DNA of 15,878 bases from DATBMA01 sp036555105 (GTDB taxonomy: Bacteria; Actinomycetota; Acidimicrobiia; Spongiisociales; ZC4RG35). The stretch's first letter is position 1. The number at the start of each line of letters is the position of its first letter. The stretch spans positions 1 through 15,878 of the forward strand of contig DATBMA010000010.1 of assembly GCA_036555105.1 (NCBI GenBank), written 5' to 3'. The notes beneath the pieces are model-generated. The model ran no database searches, had not been told where the DNA came from, and was given only the letters and a program-made list of their open reading frames with translations. Position numbers and translations under genes: made by a program. Shown one piece after another: positions 1 through 6,855 of this stretch.

Positions 1-76
1 GGATGCCGTCCATCTCGTAGATCGATGTGAGGTCCTTTGATCCGCACGCCCAGCAGGATTCGGCTGCACCAGACAT
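1..76 (-). CDS. N-terminus of an unidentified protein with a CxxC motif (possible sugar C-methyltransferase), cut by the window edge
   Basis: Only 25 codons are visible, reading MSGAAESCWACGSKDL and on to MDGI. The ATG lies 5 nt behind the rfbF stop, and a GGTGA ribosome site overlaps that stop, so the gene is probably translated with rfbF as part of the same minus-strand operon. The Cys-Trp-Ala-Cys-Gly-Ser start resembles the small zinc-binding module at the N-terminus of many SAM-dependent methyltransferases of sugar nucleotide clusters. That would suit a neighbour making CDP-glucose, but 25 residues are too few to prove it. The existence of a gene here is well supported by spacing and ribosome site; the family is a guess. 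Confidence 0.5.
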   Translation of the reverse strand, partial: MSGAAESCWACGSKDLTSIYEMDGI

Positions 77-81
77 TGGAG

Positions 82-849
82 TCACCAAACCTTCCAGGGT
101 GGGGAGCTACTCGACCAGAGTTCCTGGAGAGTTGCGATGTCTCGCAAGGTGTCCACGCCGTGAAAGAAGCCCTCGTGTCGATATGCCATCAACTCGCCAT
201 CCTTGGCCAACCGAGCAATCGACTCCGGAGAGATCGGCTCGTCGTCGCCAGTGATGTACTCGAAGACCCCTGGTTCGAAGACCATGTAGCCGGCAAAGAC
301 CCACCCGGCTTCCATCGGCTTCTCGGAGAACTCGACCACGAGGTCGCCATCCAGCCTCAGCTCGCCGAAGCGAGGTGAGGGGTGGGCCGCGGTCACAGTG
401 GCGATGCGCCCGTGCGAACGGTGGAAGTCGAGGAGCGCAATCAGGTCGATGTCGCCGACTCCGTCGCCAAATGTCGCCATGAAGGGCTCGTGACCGAGTT
501 GTGGTGACAGGCGCTTGATCCGCCCGCCAGATTGCGTTCCCAGGCCGGTGTCGATCACATCAACGACCCAGTCTGCAATGTCTGGAGGGGTCGCAATCTC
601 TACCTTGCCGGTCGCCACGTGGATGCGGACGTCGTGCTGGGCGACGTGATAGTCCATGAAGTACCGCTTGATGAGGTCGCCCCGGTAGCCGGCCGCCACG
701 ATGAACTCCGAGAACCCGAAGTGGGAGTAGTGGGACATCACATGCCAGAGGATCGGCCGCTCGCCGATCTCGATCAGAGGCTTGGGCCCGACCTCAGTGG
801 TACCGGCGAGTCGGTTTCCTACCCCGCCGGCGAGGATCACGGTCTTCAT
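82..849 (-). CDS. rfbF: Glucose-1-phosphate cytidylyltransferase
   Basis: A 255-residue cytosolic nucleotidyltransferase, close to the usual family length of about 257. It makes CDP-glucose from CTP and glucose-1-phosphate, the first step towards CDP-linked dideoxy or branched sugars of surface polysaccharides. The nucleotide-binding start MKTVILAGGVGNRL is followed by GPKPLIEIGERPILWH (21-36). A TFGDGVGDIDL stretch (126-136) matches the family's TYGDGVSDVDL loop, then come FSEKP (174-178) and a C-terminal GVDTLRD (231-237). The ATG at 849 is chosen because family members begin at this point; the frame stays open upstream only by lack of stops. A sigma-70-like promoter sits about 150 nt upstream (997-1025), so it need not depend on sufC read-through. 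What lies downstream suggests a CDP-sugar operon. Confidence 0.9.
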   Translation of the reverse strand: MKTVILAGGVGNRLAGTTEVGPKPLIEIGERPILWHVMSHYSHFGFSEFIVAAGYRGDLIKRYFMDYHVAQHDVRIHVATGKVEIATPPDIADWVVDVIDTGLGTQSGGRIKRLSPQLGHEPFMATFGDGVGDIDLIALLDFHRSHGRIATVTAAHPSPRFGELRLDGDLVVEFSEKPMEAGWVFAGYMVFEPGVFEYITGDDEPISPESIARLAKDGELMAYRHEGFFHGVDTLRDIATLQELWSSSSPPWKVW

Positions 850-996
850 ACGCGGGCAAACACCGCCGAGACACAAATGAAGCGATGCCCGTTCGACCCC
901 CTGCGAATGCACATCGCGAAAGGTTCCGCGCCCACTGTTCCCACCCCTACTCCCTTGTCTCGGGCATGACAAACAGACCTGAGACCGCTCGCGCGG

Positions 997-1025
997 AGTG
1001 TAGTTGTCAGCCACCGACCGGTCAA
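997..1025 (-). promoter_or_regulatory. Putative sigma-70 promoter for rfbF
   Basis: On the minus strand TTGACC (1025-1020) and TACACT (1002-997) are separated by 17 bp, the ideal spacing. TTGACC matches TTGACA at 5 of 6 and TACACT matches TATAAT at 4 of 6. Transcription would start near 990, giving rfbF an untranslated leader of about 140 nt. No other feature explains a promoter here, since sufC ends at 1049 on the same strand. Confidence 0.5.
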
Positions 1026-1035
1026 AGGCCGGTCG
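1015..1035. repeat. Perfect 7-bp inverted repeat just past sufC
   Basis: CGACCGG (1015-1021) and CCGGTCG (1029-1035) form a stem with a 7-nt loop, 14 nt downstream of the sufC stop. It could end or protect the sufC transcript, but read in the direction of sufC it is not followed by a U-run; the T-rich tract lies on the other side. It overlaps the -35 box of the rfbF promoter, so it may instead be a protein site. Confidence 0.4.
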
Positions 1036-1048
1036 CGGGCCCTTCTTT

Positions 1049-1849
1049 TCAGTCGAAAGGCGTCTCGGTGAAGAACTCGGACGGCGGCTTTTCCGTCGTG
1101 GTCGAAGCCGGCGGGGTGATGCCCAACCGCTCCTGGAGGCGCTCGTAGCCCCCCGTCTCCAGCTCGTCGGCCAGCTCCGGGCCACCGCTGACGACGATCC
1201 GGCCATAGATCATCACATGTACCCGGTCTGGAGTGATGTGCTTGAGGATCCGGGAATAGTGGGTGATCATCACCACTCCCACCTCGGGCCCCCGCATCTG
1301 CTCGACGGCCGCCGCCACCTCCCGTACAGCGTCGATGTCCAAGCCTGAGTCGATTTCGTCGAGTAGCGCGACCTTGGGCCGCAGCACAGACATCTGCAGG
1401 ATCTCGGACCTCTTCTTCTCCCCGCCGGAAAGGTCATCGTTGACGGCACGGTCGAGGAAGCGATCCATCTCGAAGCGGGCCGCCGCGTCGTCGAGGGAGG
1501 CCTGGACCTCCACCGGGCTGCGGTGGCGCTCGCGTCCGGCCTCCAGCAACAACTCCCGCAGGGCTACGCCTGGGATCTCGACCGGGTATTGGAATCCCTG
1601 GAGCAGGCCGAGGCGGGCTCGCTCGTCGACCGGCAGATCGAGCAGAGGTTGCCCGTCCAGCAGGGCGGTCCCGCTCACCTCGTAGCCGCTGCGACCAGTC
1701 AGCACGTGGCAGAAGGTCGACTTGCCCGAGCCGTTGGGCCCCATCAGGGCATGGACCTCACCGAACGGCACCTCGAGGTTGATGCCGTCCAGAATCGGCC
1801 GGCCGCCGGCGGAGGCGCTGAGGCCCTTGACGAGCAGGGCTGAGCTCAC
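1049..1849 (-). CDS. sufC: Fe-S cluster assembly ATPase SufC
   Basis: A 266-residue soluble ABC-type ATPase that binds SufB and SufD and drives scaffold rearrangement during FeS cluster building. Visible motifs are Walker A GPNGSGKST (37-45), the Q-loop in FQYP (86-89), the signature LSGGEKKR (140-147), Walker B with ALLDEIDSGLD (161-171) and the switch histidine in ITHY (H197). The KKR after the signature and the EIDSGLD form are typical of SufC. The start is GTG at 1849, overlapping the Rieske stop as GTGA, with a strong GGAGGTGA ribosome site (1861-1854). It is the last gene of the sufD-Rieske-sufC operon. A C-terminal tail of about 20 residues rich in Pro, Thr and Glu extends past the usual family end. 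No sufS or sufU follows; the next gene is rfbF. Confidence 0.96.
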   Translation of the reverse strand: MSSALLVKGLSASAGGRPILDGINLEVPFGEVHALMGPNGSGKSTFCHVLTGRSGYEVSGTALLDGQPLLDLPVDERARLGLLQGFQYPVEIPGVALRELLLEAGRERHRSPVEVQASLDDAAARFEMDRFLDRAVNDDLSGGEKKRSEILQMSVLRPKVALLDEIDSGLDIDAVREVAAAVEQMRGPEVGVVMITHYSRILKHITPDRVHVMIYGRIVVSGGPELADELETGGYERLQERLGITPPASTTTEKPPSEFFTETPFD

Positions 1850-2157
1850 GGGGTCACCTCCACTTCCACCTCGCCATCCTCCACCCGCACCTCATAGGTG
1901 GAGACGGGTCGGGTGGCGGGGAGAGTCAGGGGCCGCCCCGTCTCCAGGTCGAAGGCCGAGCCGTGACGGGGACACTCGATCTCCGTGCCGAACAAGTCAC
2001 CCTCGGACAGCGAGGCCTCGGCATGGCTGCAGCGGTCTCCGATGGCGTAGACCCGGTCACCGACTCGGAAGATGGCGATCCGGTCCTCACCGAACTCCAC
2101 CAGCACCCCTCGGCCGTCGGGCAGGTCCTCGAGCCTGCCGACCGGCAGCCAGCTCAT
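1846..2157 (-). CDS. Rieske-type [2Fe-2S] ferredoxin of the suf operon
   Basis: A 103-residue single-domain Rieske protein of the small soluble NirD/BphF-like kind. The cluster ligands are visible as C43-S-H45 and C62-P-R-H65-G-S, giving two Cys and two His as needed for a Rieske [2Fe-2S] centre. No membrane segment or signal is seen, so it should be cytosolic. It lies between sufD and sufC, overlapping the first by ATGA and the second by GTGA, an arrangement common in actinobacterial suf operons. Its exact job there is not known; an electron-transfer role in cluster assembly is the usual inference. The ATG at 2157 is set by the overlap. The frame remains open upstream to 2382 but that part reads as antisense-like, Arg-rich sequence inside sufD. 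Confidence 0.92.
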   Translation of the reverse strand: MSWLPVGRLEDLPDGRGVLVEFGEDRIAIFRVGDRVYAIGDRCSHAEASLSEGDLFGTEIECPRHGSAFDLETGRPLTLPATRPVSTYEVRVEDGEVEVEVTP

Positions 2158-3365
2158 ACCCGTCCCTCCGCTTGGGCAAGGGCAAACCGCTGGTCGACGA
2201 CCTCGGTGACCGGGCCGGCCACTCCGTCGACGGGCAAACGCTGGACGATTTCCCGGAAGAAGCCACCGACCAGCAAGCGCTCGGCCGGGCGCTGCCTCAA
2301 ACCCCGGCTTTGCAGGTAATAGAGGTGCTCCTCCTCGAGCGGGCCCACCGATGATGCGTGTCCGCACATGACGTCGTTGCACAGGATTTCGAGGTTGGGG
2401 ACCGAGTTGGCCTTGGCGTCTTCGGACAGGACCAGGTTGCGATTGGTCTCGAAGGCCGACGAGTGCCTGGCGTCCTTCTCGATCTTCAGCAGCCCAGCGA
2501 AGATCGACTGTGCCTGATCTTCGACTGCGCCTTTGAGGAAGACGTTGCTTCTGGTGTTCGCACCGCGATGGGTTATCACCAGCCGGTAATCGAGGATCTG
2601 TTGGCGGTGGCCGAAGTACAGCCCGGTGACCTGCACCTCGGCCCCTGATCCGTCGAGGCCGACTCCCAGATCCAGGCGGGCCAACCCTCCCCCGAGCCCG
2701 ATCTCGCCGACCTTGACCGATGCGTCCCTACCCACCGTGACCCGGTTGTAGGAGACGCTGCGGGTCTCATGGCCAAGGTTTTGGATGCCGAGCAGGCGGA
2801 GGTGCGATCCCTGGCCGACGTTTATGTCGATGCGGGGCACCATGACCGAGTCGATGTGGGAGGCGCTTCGGTAGGCGACCACCACTGCGGCCTCGGCTCC
2901 GTCATCGAGCTCGATCCCGACATACGGATACGAGGAGGTCCCGGAGGACTGGACGCGTACGTCGATCACCAGCGGCTCCGAGATGGCCTTGCCGCGAGGG
3001 ACATCGATGATGATTCCGTCCCGGGTGAATGCGGCTGCCCCGGCGCCGAAACGATCAGAGTCGGTGGGAACCGGCACTTCCGAGAACGGAATGATGCGGG
3101 CCGTGGAGCCGTAGGCAGATGCGAAGCCATCGATCACGACCGCCTCCGGCGAAGGGAGGCCGGTCAGCAGATCGTCGTGCGCTTCCTGACTCCCGGCCGA
3201 GGCTGCGGGCGCATAGTCGATCAGGTCGAAGTCGAGGTCCAGGTACCGCCATGACTCAGTCGAGGGGGCCGGCATCGCCGCCTGTTCGAATCGGGCAAAG
3301 GCTTCGGCTCTCGTGTCGAGGGCGTCGCCGAACAGGCCTTGTAGGGAGGAGGCGTCGAGACCCAC
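2154..3365 (-). CDS. sufD: Fe-S cluster assembly protein SufD
   Basis: A 403-residue beta-helix partner of SufB in the SufBC2D scaffold. The N-terminal helical part holds ESWRYLDLD (37-45), the conserved family entry motif. The C-terminal part holds NDVMCGHASSVG (330-341), whose His336 appears to match the SufD histidine that takes part in cluster formation at the SufB-SufD interface in E. coli, followed by LYYLQSRGL (348-356) and VGGFF (366-370). The start is GTG at 3365. It has no convincing ribosome site, but a promoter -10 box lies only about 10 nt upstream, so the message is probably leaderless or nearly so. It is the first gene of the sufD-Rieske-sufC operon; its stop overlaps the next start as ATGA. 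sufB is not adjacent but lies about 3.9 kb upstream on the same strand. Confidence 0.95.
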   Translation of the reverse strand: MGLDASSLQGLFGDALDTRAEAFARFEQAAMPAPSTESWRYLDLDFDLIDYAPAASAGSQEAHDDLLTGLPSPEAVVIDGFASAYGSTARIIPFSEVPVPTDSDRFGAGAAAFTRDGIIIDVPRGKAISEPLVIDVRVQSSGTSSYPYVGIELDDGAEAAVVVAYRSASHIDSVMVPRIDINVGQGSHLRLLGIQNLGHETRSVSYNRVTVGRDASVKVGEIGLGGGLARLDLGVGLDGSGAEVQVTGLYFGHRQQILDYRLVITHRGANTRSNVFLKGAVEDQAQSIFAGLLKIEKDARHSSAFETNRNLVLSEDAKANSVPNLEILCNDVMCGHASSVGPLEEEHLYYLQSRGLRQRPAERLLVGGFFREIVQRLPVDGVAGPVTEVVDQRFALAQAEGRV

Positions 3366-3375
3366 GACCCCATCG

Positions 3376-3406
3376 ATCGTATTACCACTATCCGCGTAGT
3401 GGCAAT
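3376..3406 (-). promoter_or_regulatory. sufD promoter overlapped by a 26-bp palindrome (candidate operator)
   Basis: On the plus strand ATTACCACTA (3381-3390) and TAGTGGCAAT (3397-3406) are arms of an inverted repeat around a 6-bp centre, with one mismatch in ten. On the minus strand TTGCCA (3405-3400) and TACGAT (3381-3376), 18 bp apart, form a good -35/-10 pair; TAATAC (3384-3379) is an alternative -10. The palindrome covers the -35 and spacer, so a bound repressor would block polymerase. A SufR-like FeS-sensing regulator is the obvious candidate by location, but no such gene is in the window. Confidence 0.6.
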
Positions 3407-3426
3407 TCCCTCAGCCCCCGGTCGCC

Positions 3427-4083
3427 TCAGGCGAACCCGGCGACGGCCGCCGCCCGGCGCAGAACCGCGACCAGCATCTCCTGATCGAGCTTGCCGGTGA
3501 AGGTGTTCTGCTGGGAGGGGTGGTAGCTGGCCAACAACCTCGGCCCCTTGTCGACGGCCACCTCCGCTCCGTGGCCGAACTTGGGCAGGGGCCGGGGAAG
3601 CAACCAACCGAGTCGAGGGGCCAGTCGGAGAACGGCCCGGAAAGCGATCGCGCCTAGCGCCACCACCACCCGCCGCTCGATAGCGAGCTCGGGCAGCAAC
3701 CACTGCGAGCATTGCTCGATCTCGGCCGGAGTGGGCTTGTTGGCAGGAGGCGCGCACCTGACGGCGGCGGTAACCCGGCATCCGATCAAGGTGAGGCCGT
3801 CATCGATGGCGATGCTGTCTGGCTGATTGGCAAGACCGGCCGCGTGGAGGGCCCGATAGAGGAAGTCGCCCGAGCGATCTCCGGTGAACATCCGCCCGGT
3901 TCGGTTCCCGCCATGGGCGGCCGGAGCCAGCCCCACCAGCAGGATCAGAGCGCGTTCTTCACCGAACGACGGGACCGGCCTCCCCCAATAGGTCTCGTCT
4001 CGAAAGGCTGCACGCTTCTCGCGGGCGGTCTGCTCGCGCCATGCCACCAGCCGCGGGCAGTCCCGGCAGTCGACCAGGTTCAA
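3427..4083 (-). CDS. udgB: Uracil-DNA glycosylase, family 5 (UdgB type)
   Basis: A 218-residue base-excision repair enzyme that removes uracil, and probably other deaminated bases, from DNA. Motif A, GLAPAAHGGNRTGRMFTGD (51-69), and motif B, HPSQQNTFTGK (188-198), are the family-5 versions; motif A lacks the catalytic Asp of family 1, as expected. Cysteines 6, 9, 110 and 125 are placed to hold the family's [4Fe-4S] cluster. The chosen start is TTG at 4083, overlapping the upstream gene's stop as TTGA; this puts the CRDC pair six residues in, as in relatives. An in-frame GTG near 4137 would add about 18 residues and is less likely. It is coupled to the hydrolase-like gene upstream and ends 61 bp before sufD, whose product helps build such clusters. 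Confidence 0.93.
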   Translation of the reverse strand: MNLVDCRDCPRLVAWREQTAREKRAAFRDETYWGRPVPSFGEERALILLVGLAPAAHGGNRTGRMFTGDRSGDFLYRALHAAGLANQPDSIAIDDGLTLIGCRVTAAVRCAPPANKPTPAEIEQCSQWLLPELAIERRVVVALGAIAFRAVLRLAPRLGWLLPRPLPKFGHGAEVAVDKGPRLLASYHPSQQNTFTGKLDQEMLVAVLRRAAAVAGFA

Positions 4084-5546
4084 TCCGAAGGGGGGCCAAG
4101 GGCGTCCTCGGTGAACTCGCTGCGGGAGTTCCACAGCATCCAACCGAGGCCACGCTGCTCGGCCTGATCGATCTGGGCCTCGACCTCCTCGGTCTGGTAC
4201 CCGAAGTCCTGCAGCCAGGGGCGCACGATGATGCGGCGCGATAGGCGCTCGAGGCCGCTCTCCAGGGCATCGGACACGATCGCCGCCGGATGATCGTTGG
4301 GGTCGTCGTAACCGTTCCAGCCGTTGCCGTAGTGGCTCGGATAGAGCATGGGAGAAGCCACGTCGACCACCTCGGTGACCGTCTCCCATTGCTGGCCGAT
4401 GCCGCCGTCGTCCAGGGCCTGGGTGGTGAAGCCGAACACATCGGCCGCGACCGCGCAGCCGAGGGGGTGCAGATCGGCCACCGCAGTGGCGAGGAAGTCA
4501 CGAATGGTGGCGACCCTTGTCGCCTCGTCGGTCGGCTGGTCAAAACGCGCCCAGTCGGGCCGTCCATCCGGGTAACGGACGTAGTCGAACTGGATCTCGT
4601 CGACTCCGGCGATGCACGCCTCCCTACCAAGCTCGAGGGCGTACTCCTGGGCGGCTTGATCGGATGGGTCGAGGAAGTATTGGGCGCCTTTGTGATACGG
4701 CGCGTCGGTCTGGGTGTCCCAAACCGCCATCTCCGGCGCACGGATCGATGCGATCGGATCCTGGAAGGCGACGATGCGACCGATCAGGTAGACGCCTCGC
4801 TGGTCAGCCTGCCGCACCACTTCAGGCAGGTCGTAGAGCAGCCACTTCGAACGAACCGCTTGGACGCTCTGAATGCTCGAGTCGTAGAAGACACTGCCGG
4901 TCTCGTCCTTGAGGTCGATCATCAAACCGTTGACGTCGGTACGCTCGGTCATGTCCAGGAAGTAACCAAGGCTCTTCTGCACGGCCTCCCCACCCAGATG
5001 AACGGCCCTGATCACTTGAGGTGAGATGGTGGCCTCGATCTCGGCCGCCCCGCCGTCCCAGGTGACAGTGGCTCCCTGCCAGGCCGGCCGCCAGACCTCG
5101 ATCGCCCCCGGCTCGGCCTTCCGCACGACGAACCGGCCCTCGCCATCGCTGACTGCGTTCCCGGCCCCAGCCAGCACATAGGCCCCGGCCACCATGTTCC
5201 CCTGCGGGTCGGTCACCCTCCCCCGAAGCAGCCGGGGGCGCATGACCACTTCGATCGGCGCTTCGCCGGGCTCGCCCACGTCGAGGCTCGCCTCCTCGTA
5301 GCCGGGAGCCATGACGTCCAGGCCGCTGGCCGGCCGCGGCCAGTCGACCACGATGGTCCCGTCGGCAGCGGTCGATCCCATCGGCCGGCCATCGAGGGAG
5401 ACGCCGGCATCTGCCACCGGGAGCCCGACGTCGTCAATCACCCTGACGGTTACCGGGGACGTCCGGGCGAACATGCTCCACGCGGCCCACAGACCCCAAA
5501 CGGCCGTGAGCGCCACCAACAAGCGGAACTGGACCTTGCGGGACAC
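4080..5546 (-). CDS. Membrane-anchored putative glycoside hydrolase (DUF4015 type) with two regulatory-like beta domains
   Basis: A 488-residue protein probably held on the outer face of the membrane. Residues 6-26 are one hydrophobic segment after a short basic start, so a signal anchor. Residues about 31-102 and 104-172 look like two carboxypeptidase-regulatory/PEGA-like beta folds, with DPQGNMVAGAYV and SDGEGRF typical of them. Residues about 175-485 resemble the putative glycosyl hydrolase domain DUF4015 (PF13200), with GLMIDLKDETG (207-217), DEIQFDYVRYP (316-326) and MLYPSHY (400-406). The acidic residues of these barrel motifs are plausible catalytic groups. The substrate is unknown; wall or exopolysaccharide is a guess. 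I chose GTG at 5546 because it begins just before the anchor; the frame is open to 5696 but that would overlap the divergent sigma gene. No clear ribosome site supports the start. Confidence 0.82.
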   Translation of the reverse strand: MSRKVQFRLLVALTAVWGLWAAWSMFARTSPVTVRVIDDVGLPVADAGVSLDGRPMGSTAADGTIVVDWPRPASGLDVMAPGYEEASLDVGEPGEAPIEVVMRPRLLRGRVTDPQGNMVAGAYVLAGAGNAVSDGEGRFVVRKAEPGAIEVWRPAWQGATVTWDGGAAEIEATISPQVIRAVHLGGEAVQKSLGYFLDMTERTDVNGLMIDLKDETGSVFYDSSIQSVQAVRSKWLLYDLPEVVRQADQRGVYLIGRIVAFQDPIASIRAPEMAVWDTQTDAPYHKGAQYFLDPSDQAAQEYALELGREACIAGVDEIQFDYVRYPDGRPDWARFDQPTDEATRVATIRDFLATAVADLHPLGCAVAADVFGFTTQALDDGGIGQQWETVTEVVDVASPMLYPSHYGNGWNGYDDPNDHPAAIVSDALESGLERLSRRIIVRPWLQDFGYQTEEVEAQIDQAEQRGLGWMLWNSRSEFTEDALGPPSD

Positions 5547-5600
5547 GGAGCGGGCAAGGTTACCGCTGCAGCCCTGCAAGCAACCTCGGCCACCCACCCC

Positions 5601-5629
5601 TTGCGCCTTCCCAGCCGCGGTGATACTTT
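5601..5629 (+). promoter_or_regulatory. Possible promoter of the sigma factor gene
   Basis: TTGCGC (5601-5606) is followed 17 bp later by TACTTT (5624-5629), with GATACT (5622-5627) as an alternative -10 box. The start of transcription would fall near 5636, right before the GGAGGG ribosome site (5637-5642). Matches to consensus are modest, so the call rests mainly on position in the 103-bp divergent gap. Confidence 0.3.
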
Positions 5630-5649
5630 CCGCCGCGGAGGGACCCGTC

Positions 5650-6585
5650 ATGGTCACCAAGCAGGCGAGACAGGGGTCGTCTGCGGCCGACACCATGGGG
5701 ATCTACCTGGAGGAAGTGTCCTCCCACCTCCTGTTGACGGCCGACGACGAGGTCAACCTGGCAAGAGCGATCGAGCGGGGCCGCAAAGCGAGCTCCGCCT
5801 TGGACTCGTCCGTGCCGATTGCGTCCGGGGAGCAGGACAGGCTGGAGACCCTGGTAGAGGAGGGAGAGGAGGCCAAGATGGCCTTCATCCGCTCCAACCT
5901 CAGGCTGGTGATCTCGATCGCCAAGCGCTACAACGGTCGCGGCCTCGATCTCCTCGACCTGATCCAGGAAGGCAACCTCGGACTGATCCGGGCAGTGGAG
6001 AAGTTCGATTGGCGCAAGGGCTTCAAGTTCTCCACCTACGCCACCTGGTGGATCCGGCAAGCCATCACTCGCGGGCTTGGCAATCAGGCGAGAACCATCC
6101 GGCTGCCTGTCCACATGGTGGACGTGGTCCGCACTGTCGAGGACACCCAGCAGGCATGGGTCGAGCAGCACCGGCGCTCACCCACCCTCGACGAGATGGC
6201 GGAGGCGAGCGGTCTCGAGCCGGAGCGGGTGCTGGCGGCGATCGACATCCCCAATGACACGGTTTCCCTCGATCGCCCGGTGGGAGAGGATGGAGATGCG
6301 GTCCTGATCGACCTGGTGGAAGACGTCACCGCCATAGACCCGTTCTCCAAGGCTCTAGAGGCAAGTCGGCGCGATCACCTCCTGCGGGCGTTGGCGCTGC
6401 TGGCCCCAGAGGAGCGCGAGGTGATCATGTGGCGATTCGGCCTCGACGGCGGTGAGCCATGGACCCTGTCGGAGGTGGGCCGCATGATGAACACCACCCG
6501 GGAGAGAGTCAGGCAGATCGAGAGCCGGGCCCTTTCCAAGCTGAGACATCCATCGTGCTCTTTGGACTTGGAGTCCTTGCTCTAG
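5650..6585 (+). CDS. RNA polymerase sigma factor, sigma-70 family (group 2, RpoD/SigB-like)
   Basis: A 311-residue sigma factor without the long acidic region 1.1 of a primary sigma. Region 1.2 is about 13-45 (DTMGIYLEEV and on). Region 2 is about 77-142, with NLRLVISIAKRY, GLDLLDLIQEGNLGLIRAVEKFD and FSTYATWWIRQAI, the core-binding, -10 recognition and melting segments. Region 3 is about 150-230. Region 4 is about 245-300, with LAPEEREVIMWRFGLDG and a helix-turn-helix TLSEVGRMMNTTRERVRQIE (272-291). The near-complete match to primary sigma sequences in regions 2.4 and 4.2 suggests it reads ordinary TATAAT/TTGACA-like promoters. The ATG at 5650 has a GGAGGG site 7 nt upstream. A linker at 47-75 between regions 1.2 and 2.1 is acidic and variable. 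It could be a housekeeping or a stress/stationary sigma; I cannot tell which. Confidence 0.92.
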   Translation: MVTKQARQGSSAADTMGIYLEEVSSHLLLTADDEVNLARAIERGRKASSALDSSVPIASGEQDRLETLVEEGEEAKMAFIRSNLRLVISIAKRYNGRGLDLLDLIQEGNLGLIRAVEKFDWRKGFKFSTYATWWIRQAITRGLGNQARTIRLPVHMVDVVRTVEDTQQAWVEQHRRSPTLDEMAEASGLEPERVLAAIDIPNDTVSLDRPVGEDGDAVLIDLVEDVTAIDPFSKALEASRRDHLLRALALLAPEEREVIMWRFGLDGGEPWTLSEVGRMMNTTRERVRQIESRALSKLRHPSCSLDLESLL

Positions 6586-6588
6586 TCT
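6583..6588 (+). promoter_or_regulatory. -10 box of a probable leaderless promoter
   Basis: TAGTCT overlaps the TAG stop of the sigma gene and is followed by 6 nt and then the GTG start at 6595. This is the TANNNT-N6/7-start layout of leaderless actinobacterial genes. No ribosome site is present, and the -35 (TTTGGA, 6561-6566) is weak. Confidence 0.4.
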
Positions 6589-6594
6589 GATCAC

Positions 6595-6855
6595 GTGGAC
6601 CAAGCAGCAATCCAGGGGCTCGCGCTCGCCGCTGCCGTCGGCGGTTTGGGGGGAGTCGTGGCCGGCCTCTTCTCCAAAGGACGGAACCTGTTCGGCCTGC
6701 TACTCATCGGGATGATCGGAGGGATCGTGGCCGCGGCGATGGCCAAGGTCGCCGGGGCCGACCCGATAATCGACCTGGGCGACGGCTATTCGGCCATCTA
6801 CGCGCTCGGGGGCGGGTTCGTGTTCGGCTTCGTGGTGGGGTTCACAGCCAGCTGA
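6595..6855 (+). CDS. Small three-helix membrane protein of unknown function
   Basis: An 86-residue, very hydrophobic protein with three likely membrane helices at about 5-25, 32-53 and 67-83. It is full of Gly and Ala, with GGLGGVVAGLF, GMIGGIVAAAMAKVAG and GGGFVFGFVVG. The glycine-zipper look recalls the transglycosylase-associated GlsB/YeaQ family, but the match is too loose to name it. The loop between helices 2 and 3 (GADPIIDLGDGYS) carries three acidic residues. Start GTG at 6595 lies 9 nt past the sigma stop with no ribosome site, fitting a leaderless transcript or read-through from the sigma gene. Its last 58 bp overlap the end of the convergent DUF4260 gene. Confidence 0.7.
   Translation: MDQAAIQGLALAAAVGGLGGVVAGLFSKGRNLFGLLLIGMIGGIVAAAMAKVAGADPIIDLGDGYSAIYALGGGFVFGFVVGFTAS

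Noticed and set aside
850..1206. N-terminal extension of the rfbF frame to 1206
   Set aside because: It runs into the sufC coding region and has no family resemblance; the family starts at MKTVILAGG (849).
3281..3293. GTTCGAATC, a tRNA T-loop-like sequence
   Set aside because: It lies in sufD codons (ARFEQ) and has no matching acceptor or anticodon arm.
3422..3434. TCGCC-TCA-GGCGA hairpin at the udgB stop as terminator
   Set aside because: A 5-bp stem with a 3-nt loop and no U-run; too weak to call.
4290..5024. 244-codon plus-strand open frame
   Set aside because: Antisense to the hydrolase-like gene; composition is that of a mirrored high-GC gene.
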